DNA from: Hyphomicrobiales bacterium
Lineage (GTDB): Bacteria > Pseudomonadota > Alphaproteobacteria > Rhizobiales > Aestuariivirgaceae
Length of the DNA: 48,092 nt
Assembly: GCA_025359215.1 (NCBI GenBank)
Contig: JANYHE010000090.1
Span: 1 to 48,092, forward strand
Direction of reading: 5' to 3'
The position numbers were made by a program, and so were the translations under genes. This document shows positions 1-6,713 of the stretch, one piece after another (the stretch's first letter is position 1; each line of letters opens with the position of its first letter). Below the pieces are notes generated by a model. The model saw nothing but the letters and a program-made list of their open reading frames with translations. It searched no databases and was not told the DNA's origin.

Positions 1-203
1 ACTGAACGCACCTCGCGCGCTGGATCAACTGTCAACTTCAGGACAACAGGAATCACCTGCTCTCGCTCCAAACGAGGTGTTTCATCATCGGAAAGCAACA
101 TCGAAAGCTGGCGGGCCAACGCTATGCGCGCTTCAACATCACCATCCTCCAGCACTGCCAGGAAAACCGAAACATCTAGACCGATTTCTGCAACTTCACT
201 CAT
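1..203 (-). CDS. DUF2336-like protein, N-terminal fragment (runs off the window)
   Basis: Only the first 67 codons are present; the gene continues past base 1. The ATG at 203 opens a frame with no stop that reads MSEVAEIGLDV, followed by alternating acidic and hydrophobic helices. It includes ARIALARQLSMLL and a stretch beginning QVIPVVLKL that ends in DPAREVRS. Short helix pairs ending in 'DP..VR' are typical of HEAT-like DUF2336 proteins, which are common in alphaproteobacteria and have no settled function. The assignment rests on this pattern only. The neighbouring receiver-like gene lies on the same strand 101 bp upstream, so the two may share a transcript. The gap between them (204-304) holds one near-match to a CtrA site, TTAA-N7-TTCA at 253-267, and nothing else I recognise. 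Confidence 0.55.
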   Translation of the reverse strand, partial: MSEVAEIGLDVSVFLAVLEDGDVEARIALARQLSMLLSDDETPRLEREQVIPVVLKLTVDPAREVRS

Positions 204-304
204 AACCAATACCAACTCGACTGTTTACCAATGTCAGGTTAGGAGCGAAGAATTAACAATCAGTTCATTATACAATTTAAGGTTTCAGTAAGACTTGTGG
301 CAAG

Positions 305-676
305 TCAATGCGCAAGAACACCAGCTTGTTCCAATTTAAATTGGATCAAATCGCGGTCTACAGGCATCATCAAAAAGTCTGCGGCCCCTTGCATAATTGT
401 CTCGCCCATATCGGCAATGTCGGGCTTGTTCGCATAAAGAATAACTACAGGCCTACTGGTTTTTTGGCCTTGGTAACGAACCAGTCGAAGAAACTCTTTC
501 ACAGCCGGAACGCCAGAGGCTTCCATGACCACAACATCGGGGCGGCGTTCGTGGCAAAACCGAATGCCCTCTTCCGCTCCAGAACGTTCATCGCAATTCA
601 ACCCCAGTCCGTTTAAAATCTGCAGCATCCGCTGCCGTTCATTGGGGTTTTTATCGATCAATAGACAGTTGACCAT
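305..676 (-). CDS. Degenerate single-domain response regulator (receiver fold, no phosphorylation site)
   Basis: A 123-residue CheY-like protein with no output domain. The receiver fold is readable: LLIDKN at strand 1, RRPDVVVMEAS at strand 3, RPVVILYA at strand 4 and ADFLMMPVD at strand 5. The catalytic positions are altered. The phospho-acceptor Asp is Glu52, the second acidic residue after Asp8 is Lys9, the conserved Thr/Ser after strand 4 is Tyr81, and the conserved Lys before Pro105 is Met104. A classical phosphotransfer reaction is therefore unlikely, and Glu52 could mimic a permanently phosphorylated state. The closest pattern I recognise is the small alphaproteobacterial receiver ending in 'MKPFD.D...KF...G'. 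The upstream region carries a CtrA site and DnaA-box-like sequences. The fold is confident and the role is unknown. Confidence 0.8.
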   Translation of the reverse strand: MVNCLLIDKNPNERQRMLQILNGLGLNCDERSGAEEGIRFCHERRPDVVVMEASGVPAVKEFLRLVRYQGQKTSRPVVILYANKPDIADMGETIMQGAADFLMMPVDRDLIQFKLEQAGVLAH

Positions 677-742
677 TTCGCTTCACTCTTCTCTGCACAC
701 CACGTGGAATTGCACGTATTGCGAGTCCTGACTCCGAGATGG

Positions 743-757
743 TTAACGACACGTTAA
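743..757. promoter_or_regulatory. CtrA-type binding site (TTAA-N7-TTAA)
   Basis: Exact match to the alphaproteobacterial CtrA full site: TTAA at 743-746, seven bases, TTAA at 754-757. It lies 67 bp upstream of the receiver-like gene's start (676, minus strand) and 5 bp from the first of three DnaA-box-like 9-mers. Binding itself is inferred. Confidence 0.6.
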
Positions 758-762
758 GCAGG

Positions 763-827
763 TTATCCACAGGTTTTCCACAGGGGTTAAAATATTGAAA
801 ACAATGCCTATTATGTCACTATCCACA
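763..827 (+). other. Cluster of three DnaA-box-like 9-mers with an AT-rich spacer
   Basis: Three same-direction 9-mers resemble the DnaA box TTATNCACA. TTATCCACA at 763-771 is perfect, TTTTCCACA at 774-782 has one mismatch, and CTATCCACA at 819-827 has one mismatch. The 36 bases between the second and third are A+T-rich (roughly 785-815), which could act as an unwinding element. The whole intergenic region is 677-941 (265 bp). It contains no gene I can support. It could be a replication origin or a promoter controlled by DnaA and CtrA. Confidence 0.45.
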
Positions 828-941
828 GACTTATCAATTGCGGCAGAAATACGGCGTTCGGCCTCTGTTCTGCACACGCGCTGCGACTCACTGTTTTATT
901 TTAACGCGCAAAGGTTGTAAGAAACTCGGGACACAACAAAA

Positions 942-1529
942 TCAGCTGGGCCTGCGCATTTTCCAACTAGCGTCCATTGTTGCATATTCCGAATAGCCCA
1001 AACGCGTGATGGGTTTCATGGCTGCGGAATTCACGCGGCCATTTTCGATGTATTGATCATCGATGTAAATGCCGACCACTCGGCCGATGACCAACCAATC
1101 ATTTACAAGGCCGTCCTCATGCGGCAGCGCCACCGTCTGAAAGTGGCGGCATTCCAAGCAGGCAGGGCTTCGGGCAACCCGCGGTGGCTTGATCAGTTTG
1201 CATGAAGCTTTTTGCAGTCCCACTAAATCAAACTCGTCGCCCACCGCGCTACCGGATGATAAATTCATCGCCTCGCGCAAATCATAGGTTGCCATGTTGA
1301 TGGCAAATTCGCCATTGGATGCAATGTTGGTCAAAGTATCTTTGTAACCACCAGAGCCAAAGGCCACATAATACGGGTTGTCAGAAAACGCGTTAAAAAA
1401 GCTATAGGGCGCCAAGTTGGCTACGCCTCGATCAGACAAAGTTGAAATCCATGCAATAGGACGCGGCATAACAATCGCTTTGAAGGGGTCTAAAGCAAGG
1501 CCATGGCCTTTTGCTGTCTCGTAAAACAT
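942..1529 (-). CDS. Flavin reductase-like domain protein (FMN-binding split barrel)
   Basis: A 195-residue protein of the flavin reductase-like (DIM6/NTAB) family. These proteins bind FMN and either reduce it with NAD(P)H or use it in small-molecule oxidoreduction in the cytosol. Family features are the opening FKAIVMPRPIAWIST with the MPRPI segment, LAPYSFFNAFSDNP (the FMN-phosphate side), and GEFAINMATYDLREAMN with the conserved 'F.IN' stretch. The length is normal. Its start (ATG at 1529) overlaps the stop of the HAD gene as TGATG, so translation is probably coupled. It closes a three-gene operon after the nitroreductase and HAD genes, and a shared flavin theme with the nitroreductase is likely. 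The substrate is unknown. Confidence 0.85.
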   Translation of the reverse strand: MFYETAKGHGLALDPFKAIVMPRPIAWISTLSDRGVANLAPYSFFNAFSDNPYYVAFGSGGYKDTLTNIASNGEFAINMATYDLREAMNLSSGSAVGDEFDLVGLQKASCKLIKPPRVARSPACLECRHFQTVALPHEDGLVNDWLVIGRVVGIYIDDQYIENGRVNSAAMKPITRLGYSEYATMDASWKMRRPS

Positions 1530-2233
1530 CAGGCCAATTCGCGAAGCAAGTTTGCGATATCAGCAACACTGGCCAACGTATGATCCGCCAAATGCGCAAT
1601 GTCGCCATGGCTGGCATTGCCGGTGAGAACAGCAATTGCCATGGCACCCCCTGCTCGCGCTTCCTCCATGTCATGCGAGTTATCACCCACCATGGCCACT
1701 TCATGGGGTGCAAGGCCTGAAACTTCACAGAACCGTGCAATCATCTGGCCCGAAGGCTTCGGCACGGCAACGCTATCGGCGCCAATAATTTCAACGAAAT
1801 AATCATGCACACCCAACTGCTGCATGTGATTTGTGGCAGAGGCATGAATATCATTTGTGGCCACACCAAGCTTCATTCCGAGGGCATGCAATTCATCAAA
1901 CACCGGCACTAAATCCATAAGTGGCTTTAGAAATGTGCGAGCCAAACTGGCATAGTCGCGGTTGATCAAATGCACTTTGGCACGTTGCCCGGCTGCATCC
2001 AGCTCTGGCCACCACAATTGCACCAATTGCTCGGTGGTGCCGCCCGCAAAAATGCTGCCAGCCCGAAACCCATCGGTTGCAACATCATAGCCAGCAATAT
2101 CCATCAGCTCGGCAATACGGTCAGGTTGGGCTTTAAAAATATCAGCCAACATTTTCTTGTAAATTGGCACCCAAGTGCCATTCACTTCAATTAAGGTGCC
2201 ATCCTTATCGAATAAAATGCCTTTAATCGCCAT
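1529..2233 (-). CDS. HAD-family hydrolase, phosphoglycolate phosphatase-like
   Basis: A 234-residue haloacid-dehalogenase-type phosphatase. Motif I is ILFDKDGTL, with nucleophile Asp9 and acid/base Asp11. Motif II is the Thr in GVATND, motif III is the Lys in AVPKPSG, and motif IV is VGDNSHDME. A helical cap lies between motifs I and II. The pattern fits the Gph/phosphoglycolate phosphatase subgroup, but substrates in this family cannot be read from sequence. I chose the ATG at 2233 because it shares one base with the nitroreductase stop (TAATG) and gives the usual MAIKGILFD opening. A start 12 nt further upstream is possible but lies inside the preceding gene. It is the middle gene of a coupled operon with the nitroreductase and flavin reductase genes. 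Confidence 0.87.
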   Translation of the reverse strand: MAIKGILFDKDGTLIEVNGTWVPIYKKMLADIFKAQPDRIAELMDIAGYDVATDGFRAGSIFAGGTTEQLVQLWWPELDAAGQRAKVHLINRDYASLARTFLKPLMDLVPVFDELHALGMKLGVATNDIHASATNHMQQLGVHDYFVEIIGADSVAVPKPSGQMIARFCEVSGLAPHEVAMVGDNSHDMEEARAGGAMAIAVLTGNASHGDIAHLADHTLASVADIANLLRELA

Positions 2234-2820
2234 TATGCACCCCAAATTGTAAGCAGTGATTTTGCATCTGGCCGTGGCCGATCTTCCAACGGCACCGTTG
2301 ATTGACCAATATAAATCAACCCCGCAACTTGCTCTTCACTTTTAACGCCCATAGCAGCCTTGGCCCCTGCATCGTAAGCCACCCAGTCAGATTGCCATTG
2401 CACACCAAAGCCCATAGCTGTGGCAGCTAAGGCAACATTATAACACACCGCAGCGGCAGACATTTGCTGCTCCCAGATCGGAATCTTGCCATGGGCGGCG
2501 GCTGTTGAAATCACTGCCAGAACCATGGGTGCCCGCATAAACAATCCGTGTTGGAAGTTTAATGAATCGGCGCCATGTGTTGGGTTAAGCTGCGCCCAGA
2601 CATCGGCAAATTTCTCTCCAACCTGCGCGCGCGCATCACCCTCAAACAAAATAAACCGCCATGGGGCCAATTTTCCATGATCAGGAACACGAACCGCGAT
2701 GTCCAAAATTTCAGCAATCTGGCTTGCCGATGGCCCCGGCCCAGCCATGGCTTTTGCAGAAGCCGATTTGCGGTGTTTCAAAAATGCCAGAACCGATGAA
2801 GTGTCATTGAGAAGTGTCAT
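2233..2820 (-). CDS. Nitroreductase family protein (YdjA-like)
   Basis: A 195-residue FMN-dependent nitroreductase-fold protein of the short YdjA type. Signature segments are KHRKSASAKAMAGPGPS near the N-terminus (the R.S phosphate-binding segment), VRVPDHGKLAPWRFILFEG (the VPDHG.L.PW.F motif specific to the YdjA group), AAAVCYNVALAATAMGFGVQW, and the C-terminal GLIYIG. Family members are homodimers that use NAD(P)H to reduce nitroaromatics, quinones or enones; the natural substrate is unknown. It is the first gene of the operon and is followed with one-base overlap by the HAD gene. No clear promoter could be assigned. The intergenic region to the next gene (2821-2982) contains a CtrA site facing the divergent gene. 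Confidence 0.9.
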   Translation of the reverse strand: MTLLNDTSSVLAFLKHRKSASAKAMAGPGPSASQIAEILDIAVRVPDHGKLAPWRFILFEGDARAQVGEKFADVWAQLNPTHGADSLNFQHGLFMRAPMVLAVISTAAAHGKIPIWEQQMSAAAVCYNVALAATAMGFGVQWQSDWVAYDAGAKAAMGVKSEEQVAGLIYIGQSTVPLEDRPRPDAKSLLTIWGA

Positions 2821-2878
2821 AGCCCCTCATAATCCCGCACCCCAAGCCAAAGCAATCCCTCCAATTGCAACCCAGAAA

Positions 2879-2893
2879 TTAACCATTGATTAA
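2879..2893. promoter_or_regulatory. CtrA-type binding site (TTAA-N7-TTAA)
   Basis: TTAA at 2879-2882, seven bases, TTAA at 2890-2893: an exact match to the CtrA consensus. It lies in the 162-bp divergent gap, 90 bp upstream of the secreted protein start at 2983 and 59 bp upstream of the nitroreductase start at 2820. Either gene could be the target. Confidence 0.55.
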
Positions 2894-2982
2894 GCATTTC
2901 ATTGCCGCCGTCCCCCACCCCGTGCTTCAAACAATCACCGGCCGAAGAGCTGGGGGAGAGTTAAATTTAGGGGACAACGCGA

Positions 2983-3900
2983 ATGGACGTCAGCACCCGT
3001 CCACCGCAGAAACGCCACCAAGCATACGCGCATTTGGCGCTATGCTTGGTGGCAGTTTTATCGGTTGTGACACCACTCAAAGCAGCCACACACAATCAAA
3101 TCGATGTTGCCCCTGCCGAGCAAAAATTTATACCCGCACCTGCCGCGCATGACATCGCGATCACAACCGTAGCCGAGGGTCAAGAAGCGCTTCAACTCTC
3201 AGCACGCTTCACCGACAATAGCACCGAAATTGTCCAAGATGTGAACTGGCTAATCCGAAACCAAAATAGTGAAATCGTTTTTAAAGCCCTCATCGGTCAA
3301 GCCGATGCCACCCTGCCTCCCGGCGATTATCAAGTGGAAGCCAGCTATGGAACAGTCCAAATCAGCCAAGGTTTAACCTTGCTCAAAGGCACCCAACTTG
3401 ATGTCAGTTTTGTTTTAAATGCCGGTGGCTTGCGCCTACTGCCACGGGTCCAAGGCATTGCGACGCATGTGGCAAGCCGCACTTTGGTCTATGCGCTCGG
3501 TGGCGCCAACAATGGGCAACTCATCACCTCGTCGCACAGGGCAGGCGAAGTGATCAAGATTATCGCCGGAACCTACCGCATTGAAAGCAGGTTCGATGGC
3601 AGCAACGCGGTGGCGGTTACAGATGTCATTGTGAAAGCCGGCAAGATGACTGCTGTGCAAATCGATCATAAAGCCGGATTGGCAAACCTAACTCTAAACG
3701 GAAGCGAAAATGCGAATGTGTTGTGGACCATCACAGATGATGCGGGAGAAATGCTACCGCCTGTCACAGGCGCAACCGCTTCTTTAGTTTTAAGGCCCGG
3801 CCATTATCTTGCCAAAGCAAGTCTTTCTGGATCAGCCCAAAATACAGAATTCCAGATATCCGCAGGTCAAACCTTAAATATCGCACTTGATCAAAAATAA
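2983..3900 (+). CDS. Secreted protein of three beta-sandwich repeats, function unknown
   Basis: A 305-residue protein. Residues 1-35 form a signal peptide: a basic start with RPPQKR, then LALCLVAVLSVVTPLKAA. The rest reads as three similar modules of about 80-90 residues, each with 'w.i.d..g......g....l.pG.Y.v.a......' character. The turn motifs are LPPGDYQVEASYG, IIAGTYRIESRFDG and LRPGHYLAKASLSG, and each is followed by a 'g..l.v.f.ln' strand. This resembles carboxypeptidase-regulatory or PEGA-like surface modules, so an envelope or periplasmic binding role is an inference only. It has its own upstream region with a CtrA site, and a ggggac purine stretch serves as the ribosome site. I do not recognise a named family. 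Confidence 0.75.
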   Translation: MDVSTRPPQKRHQAYAHLALCLVAVLSVVTPLKAATHNQIDVAPAEQKFIPAPAAHDIAITTVAEGQEALQLSARFTDNSTEIVQDVNWLIRNQNSEIVFKALIGQADATLPPGDYQVEASYGTVQISQGLTLLKGTQLDVSFVLNAGGLRLLPRVQGIATHVASRTLVYALGGANNGQLITSSHRAGEVIKIIAGTYRIESRFDGSNAVAVTDVIVKAGKMTAVQIDHKAGLANLTLNGSENANVLWTITDDAGEMLPPVTGATASLVLRPGHYLAKASLSGSAQNTEFQISAGQTLNIALDQK

Positions 3901-3926
3901 AATAGGGCTACCGAAGCAGCCCTATT
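3901..3926. terminator. Hairpin terminator between convergent genes
   Basis: A perfect 9-bp stem, AATAGGGCT pairing with AGCCCTATT, with an 8-nt loop. Read on the minus strand it is followed by TTTATTTTTG, so it is a convincing terminator for the methionine-rich peptide operon. The T-tract on the plus side is weak. Confidence 0.75.
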
Positions 3927-3946
3927 CTTAACAGATACGAAAAAAA

Positions 3947-4216
3947 TTACTTCATCATCATATGTTTTTTGGCCATATCGATGTGCATGCTGCAATCATC
4001 CATTTTGTTGGCCTTCATTGAATCGTCGGCCATTTTCATTTCATCAGTGGCCATCTTTGTGTCATTTGCCATTTTAGGATCGGTATCCTTTTTGATGGCA
4101 TCCATCACCATGGTCATTGTTTCTGCATCACACTTTGATTTTGCCATTTCATCAGCAAAGCTTGCTGTGCTCAAAGCCATAGTGAAAAGTGCGGCACCGA
4201 GAATAAGTTTTTCCAT
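3947..4216 (-). CDS. Small methionine-rich periplasmic protein (MrpX-like / MXKDX-repeat-like)
   Basis: An 89-residue exported peptide. Residues 1-21 are a Sec signal peptide ending ASFA, leaving a mature chain of about 68 residues. Of these, 15 are methionine; most of the rest are Lys, Asp and Ala, with two Cys (29 and 75) and a MMM run near the end. Segments such as KMATDEMKMADDSMKANKM resemble the so-called pentapeptide MXKDX proteins. A GGAGA ribosome site precedes the ATG. It follows the Moco oxidoreductase and cytochrome b561 genes on the same strand. In Azospira suillum a methionine-rich peptide (MrpX) is encoded with YedY1/YedZ1 and serves as a recyclable sink for hypochlorite, and the context here matches. 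Metal binding is an alternative role. Confidence 0.75.
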   Translation of the reverse strand: MEKLILGAALFTMALSTASFADEMAKSKCDAETMTMVMDAIKKDTDPKMANDTKMATDEMKMADDSMKANKMDDCSMHIDMAKKHMMMK

Positions 4217-4327
4217 AATAATTTCTCCAACAGGTTAAGGACAAGCCGTCCTGATTTCAGTTTGTAATTTTGATATTTCACTTTCCAATGACAAACCCGT
4301 CATCAACAAAAATGTGATGGAAATTGA

Positions 4328-5089
4328 TCAAGCTCCACTGAACCAATTGTAGCCTTGGTTTTCCCAATAACCACCGGGATAATCATTGGTCACAAAAATT
4401 TCCATCACATGCTTAGGATTTTTAAATCCCAATTTCGTCGGAACACGAATTTTAAATGGAAAGCCATTACGCGGCAAAATAGTTTTGTCATTAAAAGTCA
4501 GCGCCATCGTGGTTTGAGGATGAAGCGCTGTCGCCATATCCAAACTGGTGAAATACTCATCGGCACATTTAAAACCAACATATTTGGCTGTGGTGTCAGC
4601 GCCCACTTTTCGCAAGAAATCACCAAATGAAGGGCCACCCCATTTGCCAATCAGGCTCCAGCCTTCTACACAAATGTGGCGCGTGATTTGTGATTGTTGA
4701 GGAAGCTGCCGCAACTGTTCCAATGTCCAGCTTGTTTTGTTGTCAATCATGCCGCTCAGTGCAAGTTTGTAATCGGCCTCGGCGACAGTCACAATTTCAT
4801 CTTCACCATAAAACGCATTGAAGCGAAATGGATCAACCACATCTTTTTGCTCATAGGTGATTGCAAGCTTCGTTGGGTCAAACAATGCAGCCTGTGCTTT
4901 GTCGTTCCAATTCGACATCGCTTTCAAAATACGATCAACAGCAGAATTATCTTCGGGAGAATCGCAACCTGTAAGCAGAGCCAAAGCACCCAGGGAGAGT
5001 GTTTGTTTCATGAACGACCGCCGTTCAATATTCAGAATTGAGTGTGTGCGTTCCAGCATCAAAGGCGCAGATTTCCGTTTAAGCAACAT
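4328..5089 (-). CDS. Molybdopterin-dependent oxidoreductase of the YedY/MsrP-like family, Tat-exported
   Basis: A 253-residue protein of the sulfite oxidase/YedY Moco fold. The cofactor cysteine is Cys140 in RHICVEGWS, and later conserved stretches are GWSLIGKWGGPSF, GFPFKIRVPTKLGFKNPKHV and the C-terminal GYWENQGYNWF. The N-terminus holds a twin-arginine signal (ERRSFMKQ, Arg23-Arg24), followed by a hydrophobic stretch that ends in a lipobox-like LLTGC (Cys42). It may therefore be a Tat-exported lipoprotein. I chose the ATG at 5089 because AAGGAG lies 7 nt upstream; this start overlaps the cytochrome gene by 11 nt. The partner cytochrome b561 is upstream and the methionine-rich peptide downstream. 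Periplasmic reduction of methionine sulfoxide is the leading hypothesis. Confidence 0.85.
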   Translation of the reverse strand: MLLKRKSAPLMLERTHSILNIERRSFMKQTLSLGALALLTGCDSPEDNSAVDRILKAMSNWNDKAQAALFDPTKLAITYEQKDVVDPFRFNAFYGEDEIVTVAEADYKLALSGMIDNKTSWTLEQLRQLPQQSQITRHICVEGWSLIGKWGGPSFGDFLRKVGADTTAKYVGFKCADEYFTSLDMATALHPQTTMALTFNDKTILPRNGFPFKIRVPTKLGFKNPKHVMEIFVTNDYPGGYWENQGYNWFSGA

Positions 5090-5726
5090 GATTGGTCTCC
5101 TTGTCAGCATGAGCAGATTTCCGCGCCCAGCCTGTGATCATTGGAATAAGTGTCGAAGGCACAATGGCCACTAAGACAAGATGCATGACGATAAACGCGC
5201 AAATCAAACTCATGCAAACAAAGTGCACAACGCGCGCGCCGTCATAACCACCAAACAACATACCAATGGTTTGAAATTGCACTGACTTCCAGATTGCAAG
5301 ACCAGAAAGCAGAACCAAGAGCATCAAAATAATTACGCCAATATATGATATTTTCTGTACCGAATTATACGTCCCAACCGTGTGCGGAAGTTTGCCCCGC
5401 AAGGCTTTGCCTAAATCATTTAAGATTGACATAGGCGTGACGGGAAACATTGAATGCTTGAAATGTCCCGTGAGAATGCTTACAAAAAAATAAATCAGCA
5501 GGTTCGTGACAAACACCCACATGACCGCAAAGTGAAACTGTATGCCACCACCAAGCCAGCCGCCCAATGTGAGATAATCCGGAAATTCAATAGCTTCAAA
5601 AACGGGTGCGGCATTATAAATTTGCCAACCACTCATGATCATCAACACCATCGCCACGGCGTTGATCCAATGAAATATACGAACATATAGCGGATGAATT
5701 TTTATCTTGTCGTCTAAATTACTCAT
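5079..5726 (-). CDS. Cytochrome b561-type membrane subunit (electron donor to the Moco oxidoreductase)
   Basis: A 215-residue integral membrane cytochrome of the Ni/Fe-hydrogenase b-type/b561 family. Four hydrophobic spans are visible (about residues 20-40, 65-85, 128-150 and 165-195). Candidate haem histidines are His19 (RIFHWINA), His65 (QFHFAVMW), and two in the last third (ARVVHFVCMS and IVMHLVLVA). It would move electrons from the quinone pool across the membrane to the periplasmic Moco enzyme encoded next. Its stop lies 11 nt inside that gene, so the pair is translationally coupled. It differs from E. coli MsrQ (YedZ), which has a six-helix ferric-reductase-like fold. It opens the cytochrome/oxidoreductase/Met-rich peptide operon. 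Confidence 0.87.
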   Translation of the reverse strand: MSNLDDKIKIHPLYVRIFHWINAVAMVLMIMSGWQIYNAAPVFEAIEFPDYLTLGGWLGGGIQFHFAVMWVFVTNLLIYFFVSILTGHFKHSMFPVTPMSILNDLGKALRGKLPHTVGTYNSVQKISYIGVIILMLLVLLSGLAIWKSVQFQTIGMLFGGYDGARVVHFVCMSLICAFIVMHLVLVAIVPSTLIPMITGWARKSAHADKETNHVA

Positions 5727-5804
5727 GATTCCCTCTCTGATGATCAGATGAATGACCGCAGAGAAGTTCTAAAGCAAATCAATTTCGATCACTTTTTTGA
5801 AAGT

Positions 5805-6713
5805 TCAATCCGGCAGCGGAATGAACTCTTTGTCGTCCCCCGGCACGATTTCAAAACGGCCCTGCTTCCAATCTTCCTTTGCAGCATCCAAGCGCTCTTT
5901 CGAAGATGACACAAAATTCCACCAAATATGGCGAGGGCCATCCATCGGCTCACCGCCCAACAGCATGTATCGCGAATCTTCCAGCGCCAAAACTATAATT
6001 GCATCCCCGGGCTTTAACACCAGCAAGCGGCCCGCCTCGAAGCTTTGACCCGCAATTTCTATGCGGCCTTCCGCAATATAAATTGCGCGCTCTTCATGCT
6101 CCACAGGCATTGGCAAACGCGAACCTGCAGCCAATTTAACATCGCCATAAAACAAATCAGAATGGGTTTTAACAGGTGAAGTCTCACCATAAAGCGATCC
6201 CGCAATCACCCGCACTTCGCGGCCATGATCGCTAATCAAGGGCAAAGCTTGCGGGCGCACATGTTCAAAACCGGGGGCAACTTCTTCAAATTTCTTTGGC
6301 AAGGCAACCCAACTTTGAATGCCAAACACTTTACGTTCACGCGCCAACTCCGCAGCGGGTGTGCGCTCTGAATGCACAATGCCTTTGCCCGCCGTCATCC
6401 AGTTCAGTTCACCGGGTTGAATGGGCTGCTCAGTGCCCAAACTATCGCGGTGAAAAATCATCCCGTCAAACAACCACGTGACAGTGGAAAGTCCGATATG
6501 AGGGTGCGGCCGCACATCAACGCCGTTGCCAGATTTCATCATAACGGGGCCAAATTGATCGAAGAAAATAAACGGACCCACCATCTGTCGCTCCGCTGAC
6601 GGCAAGGCCCGTCGCACTTCAAAATTACCCAGATCACGCGCGCGAGGGACGATCACCGTTTCAACGGAATCGACATCGCCAAAAAGTGGGTCTGCAACGT
6701 TAGGAAGTGTCAT
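5805..6713 (-). CDS. Pirin family protein
   Basis: A 302-residue bicupin of the pirin family. The N-terminal cupin carries the metal ligands His70 and His72 in [15 protein letters not shown], and His114 with Glu116 in GIVHSER, all at the canonical spacing. The [15 protein letters not shown] and [11 protein letters not shown] segments are typical, as is the C-terminal cupin with [11 protein letters not shown]. Bacterial pirins are non-haem iron proteins; some have quercetin dioxygenase activity, others a redox-sensing role, and the choice cannot be made here. The ATG at 6713 overlaps the stop of the upstream luciferase-like gene by four bases (ATGA), so the two form an operon, perhaps for oxidative catabolism of an aromatic or sulfur compound. 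Confidence 0.92.
   Translation of the reverse strand: MTLPNVADPLFGDVDSVETVIVPRARDLGNFEVRRALPSAERQMVGPFIFFDQFGPVMMKSGNGVDVRPHPHIGLSTVTWLFDGMIFHRDSLGTEQPIQPGELNWMTAGKGIVHSERTPAAELARERKVFGIQSWVALPKKFEEVAPGFEHVRPQALPLISDHGREVRVIAGSLYGETSPVKTHSDLFYGDVKLAAGSRLPMPVEHEERAIYIAEGRIEIAGQSFEAGRLLVLKPGDAIIVLALEDSRYMLLGGEPMDGPRHIWWNFVSSSKERLDAAKEDWKQGRFEIVPGDDKEFIPLPD

Noticed and set aside
5727-5804. An ECF sigma promoter for the cytochrome/Moco operon, like the SigF control of Azospira.
   Set aside because: I found no convincing GGAAC...CGTT or similar pair in the 78-bp gap, and there is no sigma or anti-sigma gene nearby.
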